This document shows positions 46,286 to 57,109 of a stretch of DNA of 64,000 nt, piece by piece (the first letter of the stretch is position 1; each line of letters starts with the position of its first letter). Position numbers and translations under genes: made by a program. The notes beneath the pieces are model-generated. The model was not told where the DNA came from and did no database searches. It was given only the letters and a program-made list of their open reading frames with translations. This DNA comes from Arctopsyche grandis (taxonomy: Eukaryota; Arthropoda; Insecta; Trichoptera; Hydropsychidae). The stretch spans positions 1,550,001 through 1,614,000 of the forward strand of contig NC_135356.1 in assembly GCF_051622035.1 (NCBI RefSeq), read 5' to 3'.

Positions 46286-46789
46286 TAGTACACACTGTCA
46301 CAGTTTCAGTGTCAACTTGAAATTGAGTGTCAGTTATGCTGTTAAAACTATTTCGAGCATCTCCTTTCTCGATCTCGATCTATTCATGTTTTGTTACTGG
46401 GCGATAAATAATAATTTTCATTTTCTTGGAATTAATTTTTACTTCCATACAGGTGACAGCCTTGTTTACGATCAACCGTTGGTTTAGCTCGAAATACGTA
46501 ATTGCGCTGTCGCGACGGCTCCTAACCGCTTCATCAAACAATTCAGATAGAATTAACGTCTATGTAAGAATACTGATTTTGTGCTATATCATATATAATT
46601 TATAATCGTGAAATGCGTCAACGTTGCTCCACATACATATATAAATAACTCGTTCGAGGGATCTTGAGATTGTTTTCTTACTTTGGACCATATGGAGCTT
46701 TTGGACGTACAATTATATAATTTGGACGTATAATTTTCCCGTTCATGATCAATTATGAACGTACATACATATTTCATCATCTCAAATGG
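46286..46789. other. Sequence without recognised gene
   Basis: No supportable feature was seen. Confidence 0.4.
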
Positions 46790-46925
46790 CAACTCATCAA
46801 TGATGGACAGACTGGGGGGGTCCTATTCGAGTGCATCATCAAGCATGCAGCGTGTTGGCATCGAACTCAATCGCAAGTGCATCATCCCCGAGTACAATAA
46901 ACTCAATATGTCATCGCACTATAGA
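46790..46925 (+). other. Coding-like stretch, unidentified
   Basis: The frame reads MMDRLGGSYSSASSSMQRVG, IELNRKCIIPEYNKLNMSSH and YR with C/G-ending codons typical of the real exons here. Splice sites are not clear on either side. It could be an isolated exon or a relic. Confidence 0.25.
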
Positions 46926-47129
46926 AATAACATTGTGACTAAACGTTGCTTTATTTTCGTACGCTCGCACCTTTGATTTTCACTTCCGGTTTCAACTTGA
47001 CACCTTTGGCAGCAATAGCTTGTCAAATCAACGTATGTATATGTACATATGCATCTGAGCTCTAGGACGAACGAAGAAAAAGCATCATTTATTCCAGCCG
47101 ATTGTGCAATCCTCATCGTCCATCTACAT
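46926..47129. other. Sequence without recognised gene
   Basis: No supportable feature was seen. Confidence 0.4.
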
Positions 47130-47870
47130 ATATTTATTTATTTATTTTATTCTAAACAGACCATTGTGGCAAAACAGGAATTCCTAAAGCGCCACAATGG
47201 TCAAAAAATATAACACAAAAAAAAAAACAAAATAACAATTAAACATACATTAATACATAACGAAAATAATATACTCATCAATTATACATAAAAAAATACA
47301 TTTGAACATAAACATAAATACATCCATACATAAACATAAAAAATAGCATTTAAAAATATCAAATAAAAAAAAATATAGCATAAGGAATGCCTTGCACCTA
47401 CAGCCAGTTTCAATAAATATGTAAGAAACAACTACAAATACAAAACATCCCTGTAAGGCCGAAATGGAAGAGAGTTAATCAAAATTTCACTCATAAATCA
47501 CAATCAATCATGAAAACAATGATGAGCGCAGACTACCAGATAAATGGGTTAGAGTAATTTCCGACAATTTACGCTCACTAAGGTGGAAAATATCACATTC
47601 AGTCTCGGCAGCAACGATTTCATTAAGAAGTCGAATAGCTCTTGGAATAGGAGCCATTCGAAAAAGAACTGTGCGGGCAGGAGGTACAGCCAGCAAATGA
47701 TGATGTCTACCACGCACATAGTGATTAGGGACATAAAGTCCCAACTGCTCCAGCAACAACGGGCATGACGTATTATTATCACGTAAGAGCAGGAGAACGA
47801 AACGAATTAATGAGAAGTTTCTCCGAAGTTCAAGGGAGTTATACCCAAGCATGCCCAATATAATATAGTC
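47130..47870 (-). pseudogene. LINE family K C-terminal fragment with 3' UTR, copy 2
   Basis: The minus-strand frame 47508-47858 ends the polyprotein with EQLGLYVPNHYVRGRHHHLL and ARTVLFRMAPIPRAIRLLNE. The 3' UTR closes with the hairpin GACCATTGTGGC...GCCACAATGGTC (47158-47201) and an (AAAT)n-like tail at about 47130-47155. The upstream polyprotein is missing. Confidence 0.75.
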
Positions 47871-48274
47871 TATCTACATATGTATGTATGTATATAAAAA
47901 TGAATGCCTGTTTGTATGTCTATCTCGTATAGGCTCATGAACCACTCAGCCGAATACGATGGAACTTTTAGGATTTGTTGTATGCATGTCCGGGAAGCTT
48001 ATTGTGAAAAAAAAACGAGAAAAAAACTCTTAGTAATAATATTCGTAATTACGATTTTACCGACGCGAAAGTTTGAAGTGGCATTGTGTAGTCAAGGAAA
48101 TGTGTTCGTTGCTAACCAAGTTACCAGTTGGTTTATGACGACACGGCGTTGAAGAGACGTCAGTTGAGCTCCAACCATAACTTGAAACGGGAACGGTAAC
48201 GGGAATGCAACGGAAACGGGAACGGGAATTGCATGCCGTATTCTGGCATCGCAACGCATGCCGGGTTCAGCTAG
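47869..48274 (+). mobile_element. Helitron-like element, family A copy 4
   Basis: It begins TCTATCTACATATGTATG. It contains TCGTATAGGCTCATGAACCA, GATTTGTTGTATGCATGTCC and GGGAACGGTAACGGG. It ends GCATGCCGGGTTCAGCTAG then T. It is followed directly by copy 5. Confidence 0.75.
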
Positions 48275-48648
48275 TTAGTATATACATATGTATATAAAAG
48301 TCAATGTTTTTCTGTTTGTCTGTCTGGTCACGTATGCGTCCCTATACCATTCAACCGATTGCGATAAAACTTACAGGAGTTATTGTGTGTATGTCCACAA
48401 TGGTTTCTGTGAAAAAACACGAACGGAAACAAGAAAAACGGGAATGAGTGAATAATTTCAATCTTTTTCGCGTCGCCACCTGCGTTGTTAGGGAAAAATA
48501 AACAAACAATTGAATAATTTCAAATGTGTTCGCCGTCTGCGTTTTTCCGCTGTTAAACGCTGGATAATTTAGATCACCACGATTTAAGCTCGGGAACGGG
48601 AATTGCATGCGTTATTGTGGCATTGCAACGCCTGCCGGGTTCAGCTAG
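48275..48648 (+). mobile_element. Helitron-like element, family A copy 5
   Basis: It starts beside the CTAG of copy 4 with TATACATATGTATATAAAAG and a TCTGTTTGTCTGTCTGG stretch. The body has CCTATACCATTCAACCGATT. It ends GCCTGCCGGGTTCAGCTAG then T. It belongs to a diverged subfamily, like the copy at 26188. Confidence 0.7.
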
Positions 48649-49463
48649 TATACATGTATGTATATAAACAGAGACGTGACGTATGTGGATATGTGACTAT
48701 GTGGCAGACACGTGGACACACACCCAATCAGAGCAAAGTATTCGAGACGCGGGGTAGCGGGGAGGAGGGGGAGGGGTGTGGAGCGTCATTTGACGACAGG
48801 CAACATTACAAAAAAATCGTTCACTATGGTCAATCCATTTTTTGCTCTTTTGCTTTTGAGAAAGATAACACTATACTTTGTATTAGCTGTAATTATATTT
48901 TGAGAAAGACTAGCAATTCCGGGTGACGTTCATTATTTCGCCATCAAATTTTATTAACTATTTTAAAGCAAGTGTGCTTTTCAGTAAATACATAAATAAA
49001 TAGTAAAATTTGCTAGTGTTATGCATTAGCTCCAGTATGTTTCGGAATATATAATACAAACTGCATGGTAACAGAGAGAACGGTCTCAAATATTCGTAAA
49101 ATCCGGATATCGAATATGAAATTGGTAAAATCAATACAACATGTAACTACGTATTTACAAACATATTGTATTGTATTCGCATGTAATAATACATATTTAC
49201 ATACTTATACATTAAATCTGTTTACCATGTTCAAAGAATAATAAGGGATATTTTATCGAAATAAAATATTTATATGTATTCATTTATTGTTTCTTGTAAT
49301 AAAAAATGAAAAATATATACATTTTACGATCCGAGTCTTCTCGACAGCTTGTTTGACAACAAAAATGCATCTAGGATTTGAAATAAGTAATATTTGCGTT
49401 AAGATAAAATAGCGTAAATCAAAATAAAAGCTTTCTTTCAAAACATGTATGTAGTATATAATA
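48649..49463. other. Sequence without recognised gene
   Basis: A G-rich patch occurs near 48750-48780; otherwise the sequence is AT-rich, with no supportable gene. Confidence 0.4.
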
Positions 49464-49693
49464 CTAGTTGTTTTACCCGGCTTCGCCCAGTATTTGTAAT
49501 ATAAACAGCCTCAACATGGCGAATCTAATAGTAAACATTTGATTAAATTTATTTCTTTTGAATTCATTTCAGTCGAAAAGAAATAATATAATTTGTTGAA
49601 TAGTCATTCGCTTTTTTATTAAATTTAACGAAAAAAATTCTACGAACCAAAACTCACATACATAGAAAGTTTCTTTCGAAATTATATATTAGA
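49464..49693 (-). mobile_element. Helitron-like element, family B copy 4
   Basis: On the minus strand it starts TCTAATATATAATTTCG at 49693 and ends GGGCGAAGCCGGGTAAAACA then ACTAG, followed by T. It is short (230 bp) and non-coding. Its start abuts the end of copy 5. Confidence 0.75.
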
Positions 49694-49918
49694 CTAGTGG
49701 TTTTACCCGGCTTCGCTCGGTATTTATGTATAATATAAACCGCTTACACGTGGCCAATCTAATATTAAACTTTTGATTAAATTTATTTGATTTCGAAAAG
49801 AAATAATATTCAACGATATGATATCGTCATCATTGAACTTTGGTTTTCCGAACCAAACCTTACATACTACATAATCACATTAAACCTTACAAAGTCACTT
49901 TCGAAATTATATGTTAGA
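49694..49918 (-). mobile_element. Helitron-like element, family B copy 5
   Basis: On the minus strand it starts TCTAACATATAATTTCG after AATCA of repeat G and ends ACCGAGCGAAGCCGGGTAAA then ACCACTAG. Copy 4 begins at the next base, giving a head-to-tail pair. Confidence 0.75.
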
Positions 49919-50110
49919 TGATTGAATAAGCATTTACCAAAAATTAAAATCTGATCTGAGTGTCAACTACATACATGATTTACGCTACACTATTTTGTAA
50001 AACAAATCGCTTCTCAGTACATTAGATTTTTCTACTTGTTAAGTGAAAGTGAATATGAGATTTGAGATTTCAATCTATAGTACATAGGAAGACACTAATA
50101 CGTGAAAACG
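49919..50110. repeat. Repeat G, inverted copy
   Basis: TGATTGAATAAGCATTTACC through TTTGTAAAACAAATCGCTTC to CATAGGAAGACACTAA match 32160-32375 in inverse orientation. Confidence 0.6.
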
Positions 50111-50537
50111 TCACTCGACTAGTAAATTGAGTTGAAAAATCACATTTTTGTTTTGAACACATTCTTAAGAGTCGTAATATGGTACTCATTACCTTTATTC
50201 GTTACATTCTAGCCAATATTAACGCATTATTGAATACTAAAGCATTAGTAAAAATATCAGAGCTGTCAAAACTCAACTGTTATATTAAAACTGGCGCACA
50301 TTGTTGTAAGTGTATTTGTGCTTGTAGAGATATAATTTACTGTTTGAATTCTATTCGAATATGAATGACCTAAAACGCCAGTTGGAATATATTACAACTG
50401 AAAATACACTTTGACTGTAACAGATATACCTATAAGTAATGATAAAGCTAGGGCATGGAAGATTAGAAGCATAAGGATAAAGTTAGCAGACATAGTGGAG
50501 TGAATGGGGATGGTGTAAGATTTCAAGATGTGCAATG
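50111..50537. other. Sequence without recognised gene
   Basis: The right part (from about 50450) looks like degraded LINE coding sequence, since it resumes after the following element as CCAAGGGTGATTACAAGG, but the family is not certain. Confidence 0.35.
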
Positions 50538-50545
50538 AATGGTAC

Positions 50546-51017
50546 CAGGCGCGTGGCTACATACCATGCCGCACGGGCATGCGGTGCATGCGGGCCTTTT
50601 AGATTTAGGGGCCCAAAAGGCTTTCAAATAAAGTAACTAGACATGTTTCAAATAGAAATGTTCTTAAAATTATTCACATGACTAATAGGTAACGCTATTT
50701 AATATTTTATAATCCAAATTTGATACGCAATACATTGCGTGTCCAATTTCCAACCATCTGTTCACCTTCTCATGACATACAATAGTTTTCAGTAATGGCA
50801 CAGTATTAATAAGCAATTATCTATCAAGTTGATATTAGAAAAAATTGTCTTTGAAATATGTATTGTAATTTGATACTTTGCGACTTTGAAGGCGAGGAAA
50901 AAGAATATTTAAATTGTGTGAGTTAATAACCAATTTAATTTTAATAACAAAATTACTAAGGGGGGCCTTTCCTAACTTTTCTGGCATGCTGGCCTAATTT
51001 TTCTAGTTACGTCACTG
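50546..51017. mobile_element. hAT-type non-autonomous element with 8-bp target duplication
   Basis: It starts CAGGCGCGTGGCTACATACC and ends TTTTTCTAGTTACGTCACTG, an imperfect inverted pair of the CAGxGxCGTxxCTA kind. AATGGTAC (50538-50545) and AATGGTAT (51018-51025) flank it, matching at 7 of 8 positions, as expected for hAT. No transposase frame is visible. Confidence 0.7.
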
Positions 51018-51127
51018 AATGGTATCCAAGGGTGATTACAAGGATACAAAGTAAGCACAGCGGGAAAGAATGGTTGAAAGTGTAATGATATTAAAAATTG
51101 ATGAATTTCGTCATCGGTGTAACAATA

Positions 51128-51445
51128 TTACGTCATCATTTTTGAAGTAGCGGGTCTTTGACCGATCCGTAGAAGCGAACTTGGCATTTGTAACATCGCG
51201 AAATGCAATGAACTTGAATAACAATCTGTATTAAACGCTTCAAGTGTATCTTGTTGTATAACAATTTCTATTCGAAACATGCCAGAAGAACGTAACCATG
51301 CTCTAGTTGCCACCTGTAGTTTTTCACTGATGATTTTGGATATTTTTAGACTATTTGAATTGTTTTCCGAGATACAGGTCGAGGACTTGCTGCATTGACC
51401 CAATGTTATTTGGCACACTTGCTGTTCTTCCCCGACAGTCAACAT
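51128..51445 (-). CDS. Hypothetical 105-residue protein
   Basis: An ATG-initiated frame reads MLTVGEEQQVCQITLGQCSK, then KIISEKLQVATRAWLRSSGM, FRIEIVIQQDTLEAFNTDCY and SSSLHFAMLQMPSSLLRIGQ, ending RPATSKMMT. Residue balance and codon use look genuine and it overlaps no recognised transposable element. No domain is recognised, no signal peptide or membrane segment is seen, and it contains four Cys. It may be a single-exon gene, a terminal exon or a retained relic. Confidence 0.4.
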   Translation of the reverse strand: MLTVGEEQQVCQITLGQCSKSSTCISENNSNSLKISKIISEKLQVATRAWLRSSGMFRIEIVIQQDTLEAFNTDCYSSSLHFAMLQMPSSLLRIGQRPATSKMMT

Positions 51446-51529
51446 TACACTTTACGTACGACACGTTTTATTTATCTTTGGGTCTCCACACTGTCTACTG
51501 CAAGCTTTTTTACTTTATCTATATATGTA

Positions 51530-51981
51530 CTAGCTGAAAATACCACAATAACGCATGAAATTCCCATTCCCGTTCCCGTTCTCGTTCCCGTTCCCATTTG
51601 TCGGAAAAACACAGACAGCGAACACATTTGAAATTATTCAATTATTTGTTTATTTTACCCTAACAACGCATGTCGCGACGCGAAAACATTTGAAATTATT
51701 GCGTTGTAATGCCACTCATTCCCGTTTTTCCCGTTTCCGTTCTCTTTTGTGGCATATTTTTTTTCACAGTAATCTTCCCGGACATACATACAATAAATCC
51801 TGAAAGTTCCATCGTACAATAACACATTCAATTCCCGTTCCCGTTCGAGTTTCTCGATGCGTTTCGATAAGTGAATGTTTCAGTTTCAAATTAATACTTA
51901 ATAATCAAATTAAATTATAGTAAAGTTTAGGAACGCATACGTGACAGACAGACAAACATAGATTTTTATATATATGTAGGA
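51530..51981 (-). mobile_element. Helitron-like element, family A, inverted copy
   Basis: On the minus strand it starts TCCTACATATATATAAAAAT with TGTTTGTCTGTCTGTC and ends TTTTCAGCTAG then T. Internal GGGAACGGGAACGAGAACGG and a CGTTGTTAGGGTAAAATAAAC-like segment are typical of the family. Confidence 0.7.
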
Positions 51982-52074
51982 TTGTTATGAGTGGTACGAA
52001 ATGTAAGGTTGGTATGAGTGGTAGGTAATGTAAGCGTTGGCATGCGTGCGCGTAAGTTGGTTACCAACGTAAAT

Positions 52075-52295
52075 ATTTCCTTAACTACACACTGGCGCTT
52101 CATACTTTCGCGTCGATAAAATCATAATTACGAATATTATCATTAAGAGGTTTTATCCCGTTTTTTGTTCACAGTAATCTTCCCGGACATGCATACAACA
52201 AATTCTGAAAGTTCCATCGTAATCGGTTCAGTGGTTTAGGAGCCTCTCCGAGACACACAGACAGACATACATTGATTTTAATATATGTATATGAA
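52075..52295 (-). mobile_element. Helitron-like element, family A, 3'-truncated
   Basis: On the minus strand the 5' part is intact (TGTATGTCTGTCTGTGTGTC, GGCTCCTAAACCACTGAACC, GTTGTATGCATGTCCGGGAA) but no CTAG end is found. Confidence 0.6.
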
Positions 52296-52700
52296 TATAA
52301 TAAGTGTTCATGATGCGTTCGTGGCAATTTTCAACCTCGAGATTTTCACTGATTCGTATCAAGTATCGATCTCTGAAATAAAAAGTGATAAAACATAACA
52401 GTTTTCATGTTCCCGTGAACAAGACCCAAATTTGGATTTATGCGATTTACAAATGATTAAAAATTCAAGATTAAGATTTACATTATACAATACACGTCAA
52501 CACCGGGACGGATTCAAGGGGGGGGGGAAGGCAATGGGGATAACCTCCCCCCCCCCTATAGCAGGATTTCCTGATTCGCACATTTTCGAAATTATTGGTC
52601 TCTTTTACCAAACGTTATGTAATTATGTACATATGTATGTACCTATGTATGTATATGGAACGGCTCCCCACATGAATAGAAGTTTTAATATTTTAATATT
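52296..52700. other. Sequence with G/C homopolymer patch, no gene
   Basis: GGGACGGATTCAAGGGGGGG near 52505 and a C10 run near 52547 resemble the GGGACGGATCCAATGGGGGG fragment (read in reverse) near 33800. They are probably ends of another small transposon, too short to classify. Confidence 0.35.
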
Positions 52701-52706
52701 ATGTAA

Positions 52707-52880
52707 TGATTAAATAAGCATTTTCCAAAAAATAAAATATGATCTAACCGCTATTTTGTGAAACAAATCCCTTCTAATAGACTTGGCTGTCCATAACATG
52801 ACGTCGAAAATTACTTTTACCGTATAAAATATATAAATTTCCATTAATATAAAATAAATACGTGTTCCGTAAATAAATTA
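52707..52880. repeat. Repeat G and repeat H copies without Helitron insertions
   Basis: 52707-52785 is repeat G (TGATTAAATAAGCATTTTCC). 52788-52880 is repeat H (TGGCTGTCCATAACATGACG, TTCCATTAATATAAAATAAA). Each lacks the family B Helitron present in the paralogous copies at 32.4 kb and 57.97 kb respectively. Confidence 0.65.
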
Positions 52881-53012
52881 ATAATTGCGTTTTTTATATT
52901 GCGTATTTTATATTGAAATTTTATATATTGGTAAATTTCAAAACACGAACCAAAATTAAAAGTCAATTTCTACCGACCACATACGCATGAACAATGTTAT
53001 CAGTTGTCACCG

Positions 53013-53105
53013 GAGCCTGAGGTGGCCGTGTATTGTTCAAAGGTTGTAAATGCATTGTTAAAGGTTTGCCGAACAATGGATAGCACTGTGACTATCCTAC
53101 CTTTA
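53013..53105 (+). mobile_element. MITE family I copy
   Basis: GTCACCGGAGCCTGAGGTGG at the left, a TGTAAATGCATTGTTAAAGG core and ACTATCCTACCTTTAGTGA at the right. A GACAGACAGACAAACG Helitron scrap follows. Confidence 0.65.
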
Positions 53106-53308
53106 GTGACAGACAGACAGACAAACGTACATTAAATTTTATATATATATGTATGTATGGATCAAATCAGCGAATTTACGTATTTTTTGATTTTTAAATG
53201 CTTTTTATTATTACGAAATTATGTTCACAATACATCTTATATCAATTTTAATAGCTACTGATCTATTGATCATTTTCTATATTACAATTTTAATTTAATT
53301 TGGTTAGT

Positions 53309-53412
53309 AGTCACTAGAGGAAGGATAGTCACAGTGCTATCCATTGTTCGGCAAACCTTTAACAATGCATTTACAACCTTTGAACAATACACGGCCCCCT
53401 CAGGCTCCGGTG
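53309..53412 (-). mobile_element. MITE family I inserted in a LINE
   Basis: TCACTAGAGGAAGGATAGTC at the left and GGCTCCGGTGACTAGTAA at the right; it is an inverted copy of 53013-53105. Confidence 0.7.
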
Positions 53413-53456
53413 ACTAGTAATTACAGTATTATATTATTATAATGTTAATGTACAGC

Positions 53457-54821
53457 AGCGTTTCCCAACCTGTGGTACCACTTGGTGGTACGCGAAAAAA
53501 AAATCAGTAATGGCGGACATGCAGGAATGAATGATTTACAATCATAAAAATGGAAATATTTTTTATATCTAATATATAATTTCAAAAGAGACTTTGTAAG
53601 TTTGTATCTTTGTTTGGGAACTTCGAAAACAAAATAAAATTTCCATGACGACAATTGAATTGGTTGAATATTATATTTTTTTCGATTCAAATAAATTTAA
53701 TAAAAAAATTAGATTCGCCATGTTTAAGCTGTTTACAAATACTGAGCGAAGCCGGGTAAAACAACTAGTAATGAATAAACATTATCTTGATTAGTCATCG
53801 TCGACGTCAATATGATACAGTCGATGATCGAAAATCTGGCAATCGATGCGTTTTCCTCAGATCCGGCATGGATCCGGCTTGGAGTGCATTTTTAAATTTA
53901 CCGCGTTCACGCTCAATAAATAAATAACTTCAATTTGACACATGAGAACAGTTCGATAATAATCTTTAATGTTGCAGATAAAATTGAAAGTATATATGAT
54001 TAGAAAATTAAAATGATGAAACTGAAGTATTTAAAACGTTACATAATCTCTTATCTGAAAACAAGAGTCGTATGTCTCGGGATAAACGTGAAAAAATAAT
54101 TGAGTATTTAATAGGGCTGAAATCGTCTTTTACGCAGTGCTTCCCCAAACCTTAAGAATTAAACCCCTTTGATAATGAACATTTTCAGGCAATTAGCATT
54201 TAAATACATAATTCTAAGTAAATAAGGCTATTAATTTTTGGCTAAGTATTAGTGAAGAATATGAACAGCTATATAACATAGCGCTTAAATTTCTGTACCC
54301 TAGCACAACTTGTTGAGAGAGCTTTCTCTTCATATAATTTATTTTAATAAGACAAATATAGAAATCGATTGAATCCAGCTCCAGACTTAAGGGTAAATCT
54401 CGCATCATTTGAACCTAATTAAAAAAAAAACTAAGTACAAGGATCTCATTAAAATTATTTCGCAAGGAGATTTAATGAAAAGAAAACGTATTATATGTAT
54501 GTATGTACTTTGTAATTTTGTGCTTTTATTAAAACCATCAATAATAGAAGTATGACAAGATAGTAGATAAATATATTAAACTTTGAGCATATTATAATTG
54601 TGACTCCGCAAAAAACTTTTTTTCCACAAAATTTCTTACCAAAACAGATCTACATATTGCGTGTATCCTGTCTTCACATTCCTTACCATGCAAATACTAT
54701 ATATAATAATTACACTTGCAAAAACAAATATCATGAAATACAATCATTTTTATATGGTGGTACAATTTAGCGTTATGTACTAACAAGTGGTACGCGAATC
54801 AAAAAAGGTTGGGAAACGCTA
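53457..54821 (+). mobile_element. hAT element remnant nested in a LINE
   Basis: AGCGTTTCCCAACCTGTGG at 53457 and GGTTGGGAAACGCT ending at about 54821 are terminal inverted repeats. AATGTACAGC occurs on both sides, consistent with an 8-bp duplication plus local identity. Inside, from about 54060, decayed transposase shows AQLVERAFSSYNLF and KYRNRLNPAPDLRVNLASFE, a ZBED5-like hAT C-terminus with frameshifts. A family B Helitron lies within. Confidence 0.75.
53568..53768 (+). mobile_element. Helitron-like element, family B copy 6, inside the hAT remnant
   Basis: It starts TCTAATATATAATTTCAAAA after an A and ends GAGCGAAGCCGGGTAAAACA then ACTAG, followed by T. At 201 bp it is the shortest full copy. 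Confidence 0.75.
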
Positions 54822-54886
54822 ATGTACAGCATAATAGGAAAAAGAGCTCAAAAACCTATTTACAATTCTAATAAATGCTAATAATT

Positions 54887-55022
54887 AGACACCGGACCCA
54901 GAAGGTGCCGCGTATTGTTCAAAGGTTGTAAATGCATTGTTAAAGGTTTGCCGAACCTTTTTTACAAAGGATTTACAACAATGGAACAATAGACGGCGCG
55001 CTTCCGGTCCTACCTCTAGTCA
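54887..55022 (+). mobile_element. MITE family I, longer copy
   Basis: GACACCGGACCCAGAAGGTG at the left, TTTGCCGAACC, then ACAACAATGGAACAATAGAC, and CGGTCCTACCTCTAGTCA at the right. It sits within or at the edge of LINE family J copy 5. Confidence 0.6.
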
Positions 55023-56373
55023 TAAACATCTAAATTTAAAAAAAATACAATGTTAAGTGCACATGAACACATTTATAGGATTAAAACGCTTCTGTTATAC
55101 GCATACAGGAACTGAACGAAAATCTTTCTTACGCAAAAATCGCTCGAGTTAGTACGTTTAGATAAAAAAAAATATTAAAATAGAAAACCAATCTTTATAA
55201 ACGTGGTGAAATAAAAAATTTGCCAAGTAAATGAAAAATAGCACGGAAAAAAAATATATTTTTGACTTTTAAAATTCGCTAGACAATTAATTAGAAGTAT
55301 TTTAAAGCAATGAAATATAAAAATTAATAGGAAAAATATCTGACTATTGATTCCAATACTCACTTTGAGCGTAACAATCCTAAATTTTGAGTTAACCTTT
55401 CCACCGCGTACGACTACTATACATATCCTAGCGAACATGCCCTCAGCGCGTGAGACACGCATAGATGTCTTGGAAGTTCCAACCTGTATAAGAGCCGTAT
55501 ATTGTGTTAAAATTTTATAACTTGGTTGAAAATATTACTAAATATATACTTTACCAAATTCAATAGATGGCAGTAGTCAAAAAAAATTCAATATAGGCTA
55601 AAATAAAATATTACAACCTATATTTATAAAAAAAAAACGCGAAAACGCGATAACAAAAGCCCGCAAAAAAGCAGCCGCGTACAGGGCATGTTCGCTAAAT
55701 TTGGTGACGCGGGCAAAAGCTAAAAAACTGTAAAAATCGCGGATTTTTTTAAACGCTCATATCTCGTAAACGATAACCCACCAACAAAAATCAATATCAT
55801 ATTCGAATTCAGTGGGCCAAACTTAGTAAAGGTTGACTAGTCTCCGTTCTGGTATTTTTTTTTTGTTGCTCAGTGCTATTAGTGATTCTGTCATAGGAGA
55901 ATTTACGTATGTTCATTGTATGTAGAAAGCTCTGGGCAGTTCAACCCCACTTCAAATCTATTGAAAGTGGGGTTGAAGTCCCAAAGTATTTTGAAATTGA
56001 ATGTGGATTTTGGAATTGGGTCGCTCTATTGTTTTATGGGACTAATTTTAAAATATAGCGATAGAGAACTACCGACAACAGTTGCCCAGTTGGATAGCCA
56101 GCATTTTTCTGGGTTAATGGGCGACATGCAGCGTTATTATAGAGACTGTCATTTCGACTGGTTGGCTCTCCTCCAACATCATCTGATCTGCACCTCGGCT
56201 TCCGTACACTGTTCAATAGCCGATAAACCGTTTTCGACACCCACTCTATAAATAAAAACGACCAGAGGAGAACGGCCAATCTTTTCCATTCTCTCTTTCA
56301 GCTGAATGCTATATCAAATCCCTATACTGAAGATAATTGAACAACTCATGCATACTTTTTTTTATTTTTACAT
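55023..56373. other. Sequence without recognised gene
   Basis: 55938-55978 contains a hairpin (TTCAACCCCACTT and its complement). A 111-codon frame at 55916-56251 crosses it and shows no motif. AGTGATTCTGTCATAGGA near 55880 is a LINE family J scrap. No gene is claimed. Confidence 0.4.
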
Positions 56374-56445
56374 ACCAGGAAGTTCTGACATGTAAGCCCA
56401 AATGCGCCTTCTTAGACAATCATCACGAAATTAACAATTAATTAA
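56374..56445 (-). mobile_element. SINE tail fragment
   Basis: ATACCAGGAAGTTCTGACAT and AAATGCGCCTTCTTAGAC match the SINE 3' end. Confidence 0.55.
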
Positions 56446-56935
56446 TTAACCCTTTGGGTGCTGGCGTCTTTTCTGTGGAAACGCTGAAGATTTCGCCAAC
56501 ATTTCCAACTAGAATTATTTAGAAATCCAATAGAGAGCAGGTATAAAAATTGTAGCTGATCCAAACAAACCCTAGATAACTACTGCCGAGGATTTCAAGT
56601 TTTGCAAAGGTGTGTTGAGACTCTCTAATATATCTTGCAACAATATAAAATAAACAAAAGAAGTCTATTAAATGAATGTATTTTTGCAAAACTAGTTTCA
56701 TCTTCTTCATTGCTGTTAAAATGTAATGCTCACAATCTAAATGCCAAGCCACAATCTAAAATATTCATGGTTGTGAATTTAGAAGTTCTGGTGTAAACAA
56801 GTTTTTATGAACGTTGACACGGATTACACGACCCATGTTCAAGGCTTAGCGGGTAGTATTCTCGTTTACTTTGTACATGCTCAAAATAAAACGCCTATTG
56901 GCGTTTTTCAGACCTATGGACTTGTTAGTTAATGA
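56446..56935. mobile_element. TTAA-type MITE family D, copy 3
   Basis: It begins TTAACCCTTTGGGTGCTGGC and proceeds as in 11249-11814 (CATTTCCAACTAGAATTATT; TGACACGGATTACACGACCC). It has internal deletions and loses its right end after CGCCTATTGGCGTTTTTCAG. Confidence 0.6.
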
Positions 56936-57109
56936 ATTAATCCATAGGTATGAAAAGATACTCTGATATATTAAATAAATAAAGTTTTGAACTATAGTTC
57001 ATAATCCTGGATATAATGTATGTAGGTATTTCCTTTTGCAGCCAGAACTACTTCATATGCAGTAACCGCTTTTACTTCATCTAAGTACTGTGTACATTTT
57101 ATTTTATAT

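Larger units (their letters stand above)
53188..54884 (-). mobile_element. LINE family J 3' UTR split by two insertions, copy 5
   Basis: Pieces at 53188-53308, 53413-53456 and 54822-54884 join into one family J 3' UTR (TTATTACGAAATTATGTTCA; CAGTATTATATTATTATAAT; AATGTACAGCATAATAGG). The gaps are filled by a family I MITE and by a hAT element. Confidence 0.75.
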
